NCBI GenBank assembly: GCA_017893485.1
Contig: CM030366.1
Span: 200,999,173 to 201,063,172 of the forward strand
Direction: 5' to 3'
DNA from: Hemerocallis citrina
Taxonomy: Eukaryota; Streptophyta; Magnoliopsida; Asparagales; Asphodelaceae
Length of the DNA stretch: 64,000 bases
Numbering within the stretch: position 1 is the first letter of the stretch; each line of letters opens with the position of its first letter. This document shows positions 9,131 through 19,066 of the stretch, in pieces. A program made the position numbers and the translations under genes. The notes below the pieces were generated by a model. That model did not search any database and was not told where the DNA came from. It saw nothing but the letters and a program-made list of their open reading frames with translations.

Positions 9131-11056
9131 TTAGTTTATATCGTGACTGAGACACATCCCCAACAATTTTCTCATCTTCAAAAACATTTCCAACTTTAGG
9201 GGTTTCGTCATGCCGTCTGCAAGCTGATCCTTTGTGCCACAATGCTTCAAGCTGATTACATCATCTTTAACCAAGTCTCTAAGGAAGTGGAAACGAATAT
9301 GAATATGCTTACTCCTTCCATGCATGATTGGATTCCTTGATAACTTAATAGTTGAATTGTTATCACAGAAAATAATACACTTACTTTGATTGAGCCCAAG
9401 TTTCTCCAGTACCCTCATCATCCATATACTTTGACAGGCACAAGCTGCAGCTGAGATGAATTCAGCCTCTGTTGTAGATAAGCTCACTATTGGCTGCTTC
9501 TTGGAGCTCCATGCCACAGCTGCAGAGCTTAGCTTGAAGACATATCCTGATGTACTCCTCCGGTCATCAAGGTCTCCTGCATAGTCTGAGTCAGAGAAGC
9601 CAATCAATTCCTCCTCTTCTCCTTTCTTGTACAGAATGCCCATCTCAATTGTTCCTCTTAAGTAACGAAACACCCTCTTCATTGCACAAAGATGCAGCTC
9701 AGTAGGCGACTCCATGAATCGACTTAGTAAACATACCACATACATAATGTCAGGTCTGGTGGCAGTTAAATACATAAGGCTGCCCACCATCTGCTTGTAG
9801 ACCGTAGAGTCTACTTTCACACCACCTTCATCTCTTGTAAGTTTGCACCCGGGAACAATAGGATTTTTGACTGGATTACACTGCTCCATTCCATATCTTT
9901 CAAGCACCTCAGCAACATATTTCTTCTGACTTATAAAGATACCAGCGGACTTCTGAATTACCTCCACTCCAAGAAAGTACCTCATTAAGCCAAGATCGGA
10001 CATTTCAAATTCCTGCTTCATCGACCTTTTGAACTCCTCAAACATCTTATCATTGTTTCCTGTAAAAATGAGATCGTCCACATAAAGGCTGACAATAAGC
10101 ACTCCTCCATTCCCGTTGCTCTTAACGAACAGAGTAGGCTCACTTACACACCTCTCAAACCCCTTTTTGATGAAGTGAGCCTCTATTTTGCTGAACCATG
10201 CACGAGGGGCTTGTTTGAGCCCGTACAAAGCCTTCTTCAAACGATACACCTTTTTTTCAGCTCCACTTATCTCATAGCCTTGAGGCTGCTCGATGTAAAC
10301 TTCTTCCTTAATTTCTCCGTGCAAGAAAGCACTCTTCACATCAAGCTGATACACTTTCCAGACCCTGCTAGCTGCAAGTGCAAGGATTAGTCTGATTGTA
10401 TCCCAACGAGCTACTGGAGCAAATACCTCAGTGTAGTCAATTCCTGCTTGCTGCGTGTATCCTTTTGCTACCAACCGGGCTTTATACTTATCTACTTCTC
10501 CCTTCTCATTCAGCTTCGTCTTGAAAATCCACTTGACACCGATCTTCTTTGCTCCCTTAGGTAACTCAGTCAGCTCCCAAGTCCCATTCTTTTGAATGGA
10601 TTGTATTTCACAGTTCATTGCCTCTCTCCAAACTGAGCTTCTTGCAGCTTCTTTATATGTGGTTGGATCATTAGATGCAAACATTGCAAGTTGCTGCATT
10701 TCCGTAGTGAGCTGCTCCACTCTATCTTCTTCATCGGACAAGCCTTCTCCGGTCTCATAGTCTTGCATCCACACCGGCGCTCTTCTCCTCCTCCCTTGAG
10801 CTGGATTGGTTACATCCTCAGTTACAACATCTCCACCATTTTCTTCTTCAGCTACCTCATTCTCTTCATTTTCATTTTCTTCCTCTCCATCTTCTCTCCA
10901 CTGTAGCTCTGCACATGGAGTTGCTTTCCCTGTTCCTTTCCAGTTCCACTTTTCTTTCTCTTCGAACACTACATCTCGACTAGTGGTTATTTTCTCTGTA
11001 TCTGGATCATACATCCGGAAAGCCTTGGACTCCTCACTTACCCCCATGAAAACCAT
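9131..11056 (-). CDS. Copia reverse transcriptase and RNase H
   Basis: An open frame of 641 residues forming the second half of the Copia polyprotein. The RVT_2 reverse transcriptase starts near residue 150 with the family's WELTELPKGAK and KWIFKTKLNEKG blocks and carries the catalytic YVDD motif (SLYVDDLIFTG). RNase H follows near residue 500 with FSDSDYAGDLDDRRSTSGYVF and SLSTTEAEF; the C-terminal TKDQLADGMTK block is present. The frame overlaps the upstream gag-integrase frame by 19 bp in another register. Copia polyproteins are normally one frame, so this methionine is probably not a real start; the likely cause is a 1-base deletion. No stop codons occur within it. Confidence 0.9.
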   Translation of the reverse strand: MVFMGVSEESKAFRMYDPDTEKITTSRDVVFEEKEKWNWKGTGKATPCAELQWREDGEEENENEENEVAEEENGGDVVTEDVTNPAQGRRRRAPVWMQDYETGEGLSDEEDRVEQLTTEMQQLAMFASNDPTTYKEAARSSVWREAMNCEIQSIQKNGTWELTELPKGAKKIGVKWIFKTKLNEKGEVDKYKARLVAKGYTQQAGIDYTEVFAPVARWDTIRLILALAASRVWKVYQLDVKSAFLHGEIKEEVYIEQPQGYEISGAEKKVYRLKKALYGLKQAPRAWFSKIEAHFIKKGFERCVSEPTLFVKSNGNGGVLIVSLYVDDLIFTGNNDKMFEEFKRSMKQEFEMSDLGLMRYFLGVEVIQKSAGIFISQKKYVAEVLERYGMEQCNPVKNPIVPGCKLTRDEGGVKVDSTVYKQMVGSLMYLTATRPDIMYVVCLLSRFMESPTELHLCAMKRVFRYLRGTIEMGILYKKGEEEELIGFSDSDYAGDLDDRRSTSGYVFKLSSAAVAWSSKKQPIVSLSTTEAEFISAAACACQSIWMMRVLEKLGLNQSKCIIFCDNNSTIKLSRNPIMHGRSKHIHIRFHFLRDLVKDDVISLKHCGTKDQLADGMTKPLKLEMFLKMRKLLGMCLSHDIN

Positions 11057-13149
11057 CTGAAGCTCTTCTTGTCCAACTTCTTCCTCTTGACATCAGGTAT
11101 GTGAACATGTCCGACACATCCGAACACTTTGAAATGCGCCACCGAAGGTTTCACTCCACTCCATGTCTCCTCGGGTGTCTTGTCTTGTATGGCAGATGTG
11201 GGACACCTATTGAGGATATGGCTTGCCCAATTAGCTGCTTCCGGCCAAAACATCTCAGGTACATCTCTTGCTTTAAGCATACACCTTACCATATTCATTA
11301 TGGTTTGGTTTCTCCTCTCCGCGACTCCATTTTGTTGTGGAGAATAAGCCGCAGTGAGTTGACGACTAATCCCATTTGAGCTGCAAAAACTATTAAACTC
11401 GGAAGAAGTGAATTCCCCACCTCTGTCGGTGCGCAAGCAACAAACATATGCTCCTACCTCCTTTTCTACTAAAATTTTGAACTTCTTAAATGCATCAAGA
11501 GCTTCTGATTTAGCATGCAAAAAATAAACCCACATCCTTCGACTATAATCATCAATGAATGTAATGAAATACCTCTTATGGCTGTGGGATTTCGGGGTGA
11601 TTGGACCACATATGTCCGAGTGAACCAGCTGCAAGGGTCTTGAAGCTCTCCACACACTCTTCTTTGGAAAGGGATCACGGTGTTGCTTGCCTGCTACGCA
11701 ATCAATGCACATTGTAGAGCTGCTCTTTAGAATTGGTAGGCCTTCAACCATTTTCCTGTATGCTAGAGTCCGTAGTCCTTTCATATTGAGATGCCCAAAC
11801 CTCTCATGCCATAGATCTGTGGACTCATTTGTAGTTGCTTTAAAGCAGGTCTGTCTTGGGACATTAGTAGGAACAGAAGTTAACAATACAAACATGCGAT
11901 TTGCAGTCATCATGGTTTGCATAATTAATCCCCTTTGATCATGATAAATACGACAACAACCATGCTGAATCAAAATAGCTAGATGCTTCTCCTGGAGTTG
12001 TCCAATACTAAGCAAGTTGTTTTTGAGATCAGGAATGTAAAATACCTCAGTGATAACTACAACTCTGCCTTCTACTTTCATTCTGACACTGCCCTTCCCC
12101 ATCACTGCCAATCGCAGATTGTTACCCAGCTTCACACTCTGCCTGAATGAATGATCAATCTCCACAAACCACCTTTTTTCTCCGCTCATATGGTTGCTGC
12201 ATCCCGAGTCTAAGAACCACACCTCCTCTCGGACAGCTCCTTGCACCTCTACATGGGACATGAGTAGCATTTCTTCGGCTTCATCTAGCTCTGTATATTC
12301 AACATAATGAGCATTAGTGGGACACTCATACTGGAAATGTCCCAATTTGTGACAGTGGTAACACTCAATGGTAGCCTTGTTGAATGTTCTTCCTCGACCC
12401 CTTCCTCTTCCTCTAAAATTTCCTCGACCTCGGCCTCTTGCACTGTACCAATCTCCTTCCTTAGCTCCGGTCTGCATCCCAACCGCCACACCAGTTGTGG
12501 CTACCTTCAGAGCTTGTTCTTCCTCTTCTTGCCCTTGCATCCTTTGCTCGTGGACAAGCAAACTCCCATGAAGCTCATTAAGACTCAAGGTGCTTAGATC
12601 ATGTGACTCTTCTATCACACAGACAACATAGTTGAACTTAGCTGTCATTGATCTTAAGATTTTTCCCACCACTGCACTTGGCTCCACTCGCTCTCCATTG
12701 ATCTTCATCTTGTTCACTACACCCAGAGTTCTTGAGATGTAGCTGTCCACCTTTTCACCCTCCTTCATGCTGAGATTTTCATATTCTTTTCTTAATGCTT
12801 GAAGCTGTGCCTGACGGACTTTGGATGAGCCTTGATATTTCTGCTTCATCGCATCCCAGATTTGCTTGGAATAGTCATCCTCCAAGATTGTCTCCATGAT
12901 CTCCCGAGGGATGGCCTGATAAAGATAGTTCTTTATCTTTAGGTCCTTCAATTTCTGCTCTTCAATTAACCTCTGCGCTGCTTCTGTAGGAGTTGCGCTG
13001 CCTGCAGGTTTGGGGATACCGTTCTCCACAAGACCCCAATACTCCTTGGAGCGCAAGAAGTTCTCCATTAGCTTCGCCCAATGTTCATAGTGGCCATCGA
13101 ACATCGGAATGCTAGGACTTGCATATTTCCCATTGCTTCCTTCTGCCAT
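11038..13149 (-). CDS. Copia gag, protease and integrase
   Basis: An open frame of 703 residues. Gag (UBN2/DUF4219 type) begins MAEGSNGKY with FDGHYEHWAKLM; an RG-rich linker and one CX2CX4HX4C zinc knuckle (CYHCHKLGHFQYEC) follow. The aspartic protease motif is DSGCSNHM. Then come the GAG-pre-integrase block (LWHERFGHLN to CIDCVAGK) and the integrase core, with catalytic Asp in HSDICG and in RTDRGGEF and catalytic Glu in QNGVAERRN. The frame ends within the KLDKKS block that in relatives continues into the RT half. The ATG lies about 80 bp inside the 5' LTR. Intact apart from the frameshift at its end. Confidence 0.9.
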   Translation of the reverse strand: MAEGSNGKYASPSIPMFDGHYEHWAKLMENFLRSKEYWGLVENGIPKPAGSATPTEAAQRLIEEQKLKDLKIKNYLYQAIPREIMETILEDDYSKQIWDAMKQKYQGSSKVRQAQLQALRKEYENLSMKEGEKVDSYISRTLGVVNKMKINGERVEPSAVVGKILRSMTAKFNYVVCVIEESHDLSTLSLNELHGSLLVHEQRMQGQEEEEQALKVATTGVAVGMQTGAKEGDWYSARGRGRGNFRGRGRGRGRTFNKATIECYHCHKLGHFQYECPTNAHYVEYTELDEAEEMLLMSHVEVQGAVREEVWFLDSGCSNHMSGEKRWFVEIDHSFRQSVKLGNNLRLAVMGKGSVRMKVEGRVVVITEVFYIPDLKNNLLSIGQLQEKHLAILIQHGCCRIYHDQRGLIMQTMMTANRMFVLLTSVPTNVPRQTCFKATTNESTDLWHERFGHLNMKGLRTLAYRKMVEGLPILKSSSTMCIDCVAGKQHRDPFPKKSVWRASRPLQLVHSDICGPITPKSHSHKRYFITFIDDYSRRMWVYFLHAKSEALDAFKKFKILVEKEVGAYVCCLRTDRGGEFTSSEFNSFCSSNGISRQLTAAYSPQQNGVAERRNQTIMNMVRCMLKARDVPEMFWPEAANWASHILNRCPTSAIQDKTPEETWSGVKPSVAHFKVFGCVGHVHIPDVKRKKLDKKSFRWFSWG

Positions 13150-13216
13150 CTTCTTCTCTCTCTTTGCACTCTGTGTTTGACCCTATTCTACTGCTCAAAT
13201 ATCAGGCTCGTTGTGA

Positions 13217-13228
13217 GCTCTGATACCA
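13217..13228 (-). other. Copia primer-binding site (initiator Met tRNA)
   Basis: On the minus strand TGGTATCAGAGC lies one base inside the 5' LTR. It is complementary to the 3' end of plant initiator methionine tRNA, the usual Copia primer. Confidence 0.85.
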
Positions 13229-13229
13229 C

Positions 13230-13535
13230 TGTTGAAACTGGAAATGAAAACTCAAAGATACTAGCTGTAAAAGCTTGCTTTATTGAATAACAAGAGGGCT
13301 ATTATATAGCCATACAATGCAGGAAACTTTCAACAGAGTGCATCCACAAACTGCACAACTAAAAATGTGGCTAAGACTGATTCAAAACAGATTTCCCTAC
13401 AGGTCAGGGATTATTAACAGCAAGGCAATCTAAACAAACTGGATATTGTTAAGGACTTAGTCAGTAACTTCCTAACAGCAAGGCAATCTAAACAAACTGG
13501 ATGTTGTTAAGGACTTAGTCAGTAACTTCCTAACA
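13230..13535 (-). repeat. Copia 5' LTR with promoter
   Basis: 306 bp, apparently identical to 8792-9097. In element orientation it has a TATA-like CTATATAATAG (near 13301-13309) followed by AATAAA (13279-13284), the expected order of promoter and polyadenylation signal in an LTR. Confidence 0.95.
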
Positions 13536-13784
13536 GGGACGCGATCCTATTGGTAAAGCTGCATGTAGTAGTGGATTGTGGCAGCTGGTTAATTTTTTAT
13601 AGTAGGTGGTGTAGTAGGCTTTTGGGATTAGTAGTTGATGTGGTAGATTTTATTTCCGAGGCGTTGGACTATCTCTTCGCCACACTTCTTTCTTGTTAAT
13701 TTATTAACCTTTCATTAATGAAATCGGTAATGAACATCACCTTATTAAAAAAAATACAACACTTTCTTGGTAAGTCTGACAAGT

Positions 13785-14247
13785 TGCAAAAATAGAATCT
13801 GTCGATTCTATCCTCGTTATCCAAAAAAAGAAGTTGCAACACACCTCAGTAAAATCAAGAATTTTAAAATCAAACAACACGATCTGAATACATATATACA
13901 AACTACATCACTATCAGGTATATATCCAATTAAAATCATATATTCCTTTTCACTGAATAAAAAATGGAACAATTTCTGAAGACAAGCTACTATTGTGGCC
14001 AGCAGAAAATATAGAGTAATAAGGAAAACAAAAACTTTAATTTTGTGGAAGAACATTCAAAGTTGAAACTGAATACCATCAAAATTTTAGAAACATTAAA
14101 AAGCAAGACGCATCTTACTTACAGATCAACCTAGACAACACCAAATCAAACAAGAACAACCCATAATATGTACACATTACAGTACTTATTCAAATCAGAT
14201 AAAAAGAGGTGATGCTTCCAAGTCAGTGAAGACGCCATCATAAGATT
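13785..14247. other. AOX 3' flank, no other gene
   Basis: AT-rich sequence after the AOX stop codon on the minus strand. It should contain the 3' UTR and polyadenylation site, but no single AATAAA stands out close to the stop. Confidence 0.4.
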
Positions 14248-14307
14248 TCAGTGGTACCCAACAGGAGCAGGGACTTCCCTCAGTTGATGTCCCTGACAGT
14301 GAATATC
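14248..14307 (-). CDS. AOX: AOX exon 4 (C-terminus)
   Basis: Encodes DIHCQGHQLREVPAPVGYH and a stop codon: 19 residues, matching the family's short last exon. The splice acceptor CTTGTAG precedes it on the minus strand. Compared with the usual DIHYQG start, Tyr is replaced by Cys (C293), and the middle is a little divergent. It is too short for an ORF search and was found by looking for the AOX tail downstream of exon 3. Confidence 0.9.
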   Translation of the reverse strand, partial: DIHCQGHQLREVPAPVGYH

Positions 14308-14978
14308 CTACAAGTCACAAAAAAAAGATGATGATTGATGAAGATATCAAACATATATATTTGTACTATTATAACGCACGAAGTATCAGTTTTTGGGTGT
14401 TTGTCTGGTTATTAGGAAAGGGAACTCCCTAGTTTTACACTTGAAGAGCACAAGCCATCAATTCTAGTCGGTAACATAATTCCAAACGAAGTATGTCGCG
14501 ACTAAACAAAAATATGGCCTGAGGTCCCAGCCTCATATAGTGACAAATACATGGAATGTACATACTTTTCTCTATCTATTTTTTAGATCGATTTAATGCA
14601 AACATTGGAAAATTCAAAATTGTCAACTTTATTATACAATCTGAGGTAAATGAGGCTCTTTATGGCTGTTAGTAAGAAGAAAAAAGGCATGCATTGCACA
14701 TGTTCATTAATATAAATCAAAAGAGTCTTTAAGTATATACAATGATGATGATTTTAGAACTGAAGCAAAGTGATTGACATTTATCTCTACTACTATAATG
14801 TGGGAGAAGGCCTTAGTGTAATTTGTCCATATCCCAACCTGTGCAACGCACGTGCTGGTAGTTTTTTTTGCCCTTTTCATTCCCCCGCCAAATTTCCCCC
14901 ACGTGCACAGCACGTGTATAATACTAGTAAACCTAATTGGAGAAGGCTAAGGTATAAGATGATGGTGAATATACTTAC
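14308..14978 (-). other. AOX intron 3 with a Helitron and a duplicated exon end
   Basis: 671 bp with GTAAGT donor (14973-14978) and TAG acceptor. A 144-bp Helitron lies at 14784-14927. Just beyond it, at 14759-14779, is a second copy of the last 20 or so bases of exon 3, with weaker similarity continuing into intron sequence. Confidence 0.75.
14784..14927 (+). mobile_element. Non-autonomous Helitron in AOX intron 3, 144 bp
   Basis: Starts A then TCTCTACTACTATAATGTGG and ends CACGTGCACAGCACGTG, TATAATACTAG, then T. It is the same family as 5561-5865. Antisense to AOX. The nearby AOX frame runs into it past the exon 3 donor, which made the exon look longer than it is. Confidence 0.75.
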
Positions 14979-15467
14979 TGAAGCAAAGTGATTGACATCG
15001 CGGTGGTGAGCCTCATCAGCTCGAATAACCATGACAACGTCTCGGAGGGTTGCATTTGGAGGCAGCCGCCAGTAGTCAATGGCAATAGCTGGGGCAGGTA
15101 CATTCTCGATATTGCCCTTGTCAAGCTCCTCGAGGAACCCAGTGTATGAGTAGATTGCCTCCTCTTCAAGATACCCAACAACTCTATGTGCGAATTTGGG
15201 GGAGATGATGTAACCCAAGAAGTAGGCATTGAAGAAGATTCCTTGGACAGTTAAGACAAGGGCACGCTCATACCAAAGTGGCTGGGAGACCTCCATGAAG
15301 GTCATCAGGTGCATCCTCTCATTCTCAGCTTCTTCTAGAAGGGCACGGATCCAACCACCGCTCTGTTCAAAGCGGCGCAAGGATTTGCAGTGGAGGAGCA
15401 TTCCACCAACAATTCCTGGTACAGCGGCGACGGTTTCAAGCATCATTGCACGGCAGCCATACCTTTT
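14979..15467 (-). CDS. AOX: AOX exon 3 (catalytic core)
   Basis: 489 bp, 163 codons, exactly the conserved length of this plant AOX exon. It starts after the acceptor TCCTCACAG with [12 protein letters not shown] and ends DVNHFAS before GTAAGT. It holds all six iron ligands: LET, NERMHL (Glu and His), LEEEA and RADEAHH (Glu and His). It also carries the second conserved cysteine (C131 in YGC). No stop, frameshift or missing catalytic residue. AOX is a monotopic inner-membrane protein; the hydrophobic stretch [20 protein letters not shown] fits the membrane-bound surface. Confidence 0.95.
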
Positions 15468-16123
15468 CTGTGAGGACAAGATTGTAAGACCAAGCTGACA
15501 ACAGTGGTCATGCATCTATTTACATGGAAACTAGAATTGTTTACACATGTAATGCACGTGGGTTGCTTCTGTACCAATTCCAAGTACTTCATGTGGAAAG
15601 ATAGTTGAAAATATTAGCTATTAATTATTAAATGATGAACCTGGAAAGCAGAAAACATGTGCAATGCGCAGTAAATATAGTATGGAGAAAACAGACTAGA
15701 CACAACTCCAGCTTCACAATCACAGTTATAATTGTATAACAACAAGAAAAGTAACTACATGAATCTTTTTATCCAGCTCTGTTAAGGGCTATACTCTGTC
15801 CAAATCTTATGAAATAGAGAAGTTGACCCAAATTCTGGATTAGAAACAAGGTTCTACAACATAATAATAGATAGCCAACTATGTAGAAGAAAAGCTCGGG
15901 GAAGTGTTTTACCAAAATTAATGTTGCGGACAACGGTGAGTGTTAAAAAAGTAGGATGGTATTTCTTAAGCTTCACAGGCTTTGCAAAAGGTGTCAATCT
16001 ATGTAGCATGTACAGTTCTCTCATTAAGCTACACTCTTGTCTATTCGGCATTTCATTGGGCTCAAATTTGTCCATCAATTATGGATGCTTATTAGAATGA
16101 GCTTTTTCCAAAAGGGACACTAA

Positions 16124-16708
16124 CAATTCTTTAAATTTCAAGTAAGACGCGCAATTCACTATTTTTATATACAACACCAATAATGTTGGGCTCACTCCAA
16201 AAACAATACTTGAGTTATCTGGTATTAATACAAGGATGAATATTTGGTTAACTCTAATGGAAGAGTGAAATGTCTAAATTACCCTATCTCTCACTTAATC
16301 AGATGTCGCTCGTATCCAACGACGAAGAAACTCCCTCATTTCACATTCTATCCAATAGCTGATAATCCCTATCTTTTCGTTAGAAATCCATCTTTATTCT
16401 TCTTCAACCTTACTAATCCTCGTCTCCATTACTTTAATGTTTTTCCAACTTGTTACTCTTTTATGAGTAAAAATCCAAGTTTGTCTCAAACTCCTCATTT
16501 CATATATTTAGGATGAGTTACAGTGAGATTTGATTGGGTATGTTTAATTAAAGGGCATGTTAGTTGTTTGTCAACCATGGTTGGCTTTTAACTAGAGCTA
16601 AATTAACAAAACTTAACAGAGTGTTGTTTTTAGAGTGAACTCAACATTGTGGGTCTTGTAAATAGAAATAGTGAATTGTGAGTGTTTTATTTGAAATTTA
16701 AAGAATTG
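16124..16708. mobile_element. Long-TIR MITE in AOX intron 2
   Basis: The first 95 bp (CAATTCTTTAAATTTC to ACAATACT) and the last 110 bp are inverted copies with about 80-85% match by eye. About 585 bp overall and no protein. I could not find a convincing target duplication, so the superfamily is open. Confidence 0.6.
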
Positions 16709-16781
16709 GGTACCCTTTCTTGGAGAAAAAAAACCCAATTAGAATTCTCACAACTATAGAGAGATTCATAAGAGAGAGAGA

Positions 16782-16808
16782 GGGGGGGGGGGGGGGGGGG
16801 GGGGGGGG
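16782..16808. repeat. Homopolymer of 27 G
   Basis: Pure G run after an (AG)n tract in AOX intron 2. Runs of this length are unstable and hard to sequence. Confidence 0.9.
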
Positions 16809-17395
16809 TTCATAATAGTGAGTTTGATAATATTGTAATAAGATTTAAATATATTTCACTAGTGGGGATGGAAAATGATTCTGTTACAAAAAAGAAAAAG
16901 AAAACTGATTCTTCTAAAGAAACATCAAATTGTGATTGGTTAACTATTAACTATTAACTATTAGAATATGTGTATGTGCAGATGTATGTGTGCATAAGCA
17001 TGTCCGAACGATGCTATTAAACTGTTAAAAATTTATGCATAGTTGTGCATATTTGTACACGATTGTCTGCACGTGTGTAGATTTGTGCTTGCTTCATACA
17101 TACATAGATAAATAATTTATATACATAAACATGCGATCACACACACATACACGTGGTCGCTATTACTATTTTAATATCTAACATTCAAGGTATTAAATAC
17201 TTAAGAAATTAATATAAATAGAAACTAAAAAATTTGATAACTAATAAAGCAATTACCAGCCAGTAAAAATTGTAGGGTTTTTCGACACAGGTCACCAACC
17301 AAAAGTGAAATTCCATATTAGCCCCCACAAATTGCTAATTCCATTTTAGTCTCTAGATCAACTCCAAAATTGATCAATCAAAGCAATGATTGTAA

Positions 17396-18134
17396 GAGCA
17401 TCCACAGTCGTTTTTCTCATATGCTATAAAATGGCAGCTACAGTAATAGCAATTGGGGAACGATCGTGCAGTGGTCGTTTGCTATATGTTTCTCATTTTT
17501 TAGAAATAAGCGAGCGACGGTATATGATATACCGTCTCATCGTTTAAAATAAATTTAAAAAAATTAATTACTTATTAACTATTAAACTATATTAATTAAA
17601 TAAATTAAATAATATAATAATAACTAAACCTAATTAATTAACTACCTAAACCTATTTACTACTCCTAAACCTACCCCCAATCAGCATTAAAGCATGGCCG
17701 GTACATCATCTCCCGGACGGTACATCATGTACCGTCTGAGGATTTTAACTTTTTTTTTTCTTCTAATCGGCAATCCTGGCCATTCATTTATTAAAAAAAA
17801 AAGAAGAAAAAGACAAAAAAAAACTCTTAGACGGGATATGATCTCCCGTCCGGGATATCATCTCCCGTCTGAGGAGTTTTTTAAAAAATAAAAATAAAAA
17901 AAAAGGAGAGACGGTATATGATGTACCGTCTGAAGCCATTGGAATATATTAAAATTCATCAGACGGGATATGATATCCCGTCCTTTATAATTTGAGAATC
18001 GCTATTCTGTTTCTCATATTTGAGAAACAAGAATAGAACGTTTGCCATAAAATGGCAAAATGAGAAACGATTGCAGAGATTCGTTTGCTATAATATGGCA
18101 AAATGGCATTTATAGAAAACGACTGTGGATGCTC
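17396..18134. mobile_element. Harbinger-type MITE with palindrome array (copy 2)
   Basis: Ends GAGCATCCACAGTCGTTTTTC and its complement, flanked by TAA on both sides (17393-17395, 18135-18137). It is the same family as 6744-7632: same GAGCATC ends, same CGTTTGCTAT subterminal blocks, and palindromes starting GACGG and ending CCGTC. Here the palindrome arms carry TAT/ATA, TAC/GTA or GAT/ATC where copy 1 has CAC/GTG. It lies inside AOX intron 2 and encodes nothing. Confidence 0.75.
17516..17982. repeat. Palindromes with three different matched arms
   Basis: 21-bp palindromes start at 17516 (TAT/ATA, perfect), 17716 (TAC/GTA, perfect), 17830 (GAT/CTC, one mismatch, with a second half copy directly after it), 17910 (TAT/GTA, one mismatch) and 17962 (GAT/ATC, perfect). 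All share GACGG at one end and CCGTC at the other. Confidence 0.85.
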
Positions 18135-18300
18135 TAACATCATGAAAATTTTGATCATCAAACCAACTTTCGAGATAGTTAATTTGTGAAATGGTTTGGG
18201 ATCATGTACAAATACAATGAGGGCAATAGCCTTTGTATATATTGGCAAGGCCTATGTGCAACTCACTCATACACACCTGCATATACATCCATACATACAC

Positions 18301-19057
18301 AGTGCCAGCCCTGTAGTAGAGGCGAGAGAGGCGGCCACCTCGGGCCCCCTATTTTTGCTCATTTTTAGGGGCCCCAAAAAAAAAAAAAAATTTAACATAT
18401 ATTTACGCATTTTGTGTGCGCTCTTAATTACAATTTGGGCAATTTTTAGGGGTCCCTAAATTTTTTTAGGCCTTTTAATTCGTACTCTTGATCATAGTCA
18501 TCAATGGGCCAACCCGCAAACTAAGAAATTGAAGAGGAAATCGATCACTCGATCATTAATGACTTCGAGTCATCCGACCCGATCATCTGAACCCGATCCC
18601 CAAACCCGATCACCAAACCAAGCAGCATGCTTCCCATCTCACCTAAATTCCTAAATCCACTAAACTCCACTCCCTGCCTCCTCAGTCCTCCCGATCTCTA
18701 GTTGAAACTCATCTTCAACTCCATCACCATTGACCTCATTAACAACCCCAACCACCAACTTGACCTCCATTTAAAACCCATCTCCAACCTCCATACAAAC
18801 CCGTACCCAACTCCAAACAACCCAAGCCTCTGCTTTGCAGCTCCTATCACTGTTGTTGCTAAACACAGTTGTTTATGTTGGTGTTACTGTCTTGTAGTTG
18901 TCGGTGCCGACCACCGAGAAGAACCCCCATCGACTATAACTCTTTCTTTGCCAATTTTTTTACCAAAAAAAAATTTACCAATTTTTTTTCTCGCATTATG
19001 TATGGGGGCCGTTTCAGCAGTTCGCCTTGGGCCACCATGAGCTCACGGCTGGCCCTA
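18301..19057. mobile_element. hAT-like non-autonomous element
   Basis: Ends AGTGCCAGCC on the left and the complement of TAGGGCCAGCC on the right, flanked by the direct repeat TACATACAC (18292-18300, 19058-19066). An 8-9 bp duplication and GGCCAGCC-type ends fit hAT elements. The flank is itself a TACA-rich repeat, so the duplication is less certain. No transposase. Confidence 0.55.
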
Positions 19058-19066
19058 TACATACAC

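Larger units (their letters stand above)
8792..13535 (-). mobile_element. Full-length Ty1/Copia LTR retrotransposon
   Basis: A complete element of 4,744 bp. Both LTRs are 306 bp (8792-9097 and 13230-13535), and on reading them side by side I find no difference. They begin TG and end CA, and a 5-bp target duplication GGGAC flanks them (8787-8791, 13536-13540). The primer-binding site, polypurine tract and gag-pol are all in place. Order of domains is gag, protease, integrase, reverse transcriptase, RNase H, which is Copia order. It lies on the same strand as AOX, 0.7 kb past the AOX stop codon. Identical LTRs mean a very recent insertion. One frameshift between integrase and RT is the only visible break. 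Confidence 0.95.
8760..13771 (+). mobile_element. Short retroposon remnant split by Copia
   Basis: Once the Copia element and one GGGAC copy are set aside, about 255 bp remain (8760-8791 and 13541-13771). They end in TCATTAATGAAATCGG, a few bases more and an A tract (13747-13754), which looks like the 3' end of a plant LINE or similar retroposon. The 13-bp direct repeat AAGTCTGACAAGT lies at 8747-8759 and 13772-13784. A second near-match, ACAACAC(A/T)TTCT, also flanks it, so the exact target duplication is ambiguous. Confidence 0.4.

Noticed and set aside
13217..13228. Possible tRNA fragment
   Set aside because: The match to initiator Met tRNA is only the 12-base primer site next to an LTR; there is no cloverleaf.
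14758..15467. AOX as a two-exon pseudogene
   Set aside because: Considered until exons 1 and 2 were found at 28102-28561 with matching phase and the exact conserved exon 2 length.
14877..15515. 212-residue AOX frame as a complete or free-standing gene
   Set aside because: It begins and ends in introns. True exon 3 is 14979-15467; exons 1, 2 and 4 were found elsewhere on the same strand.
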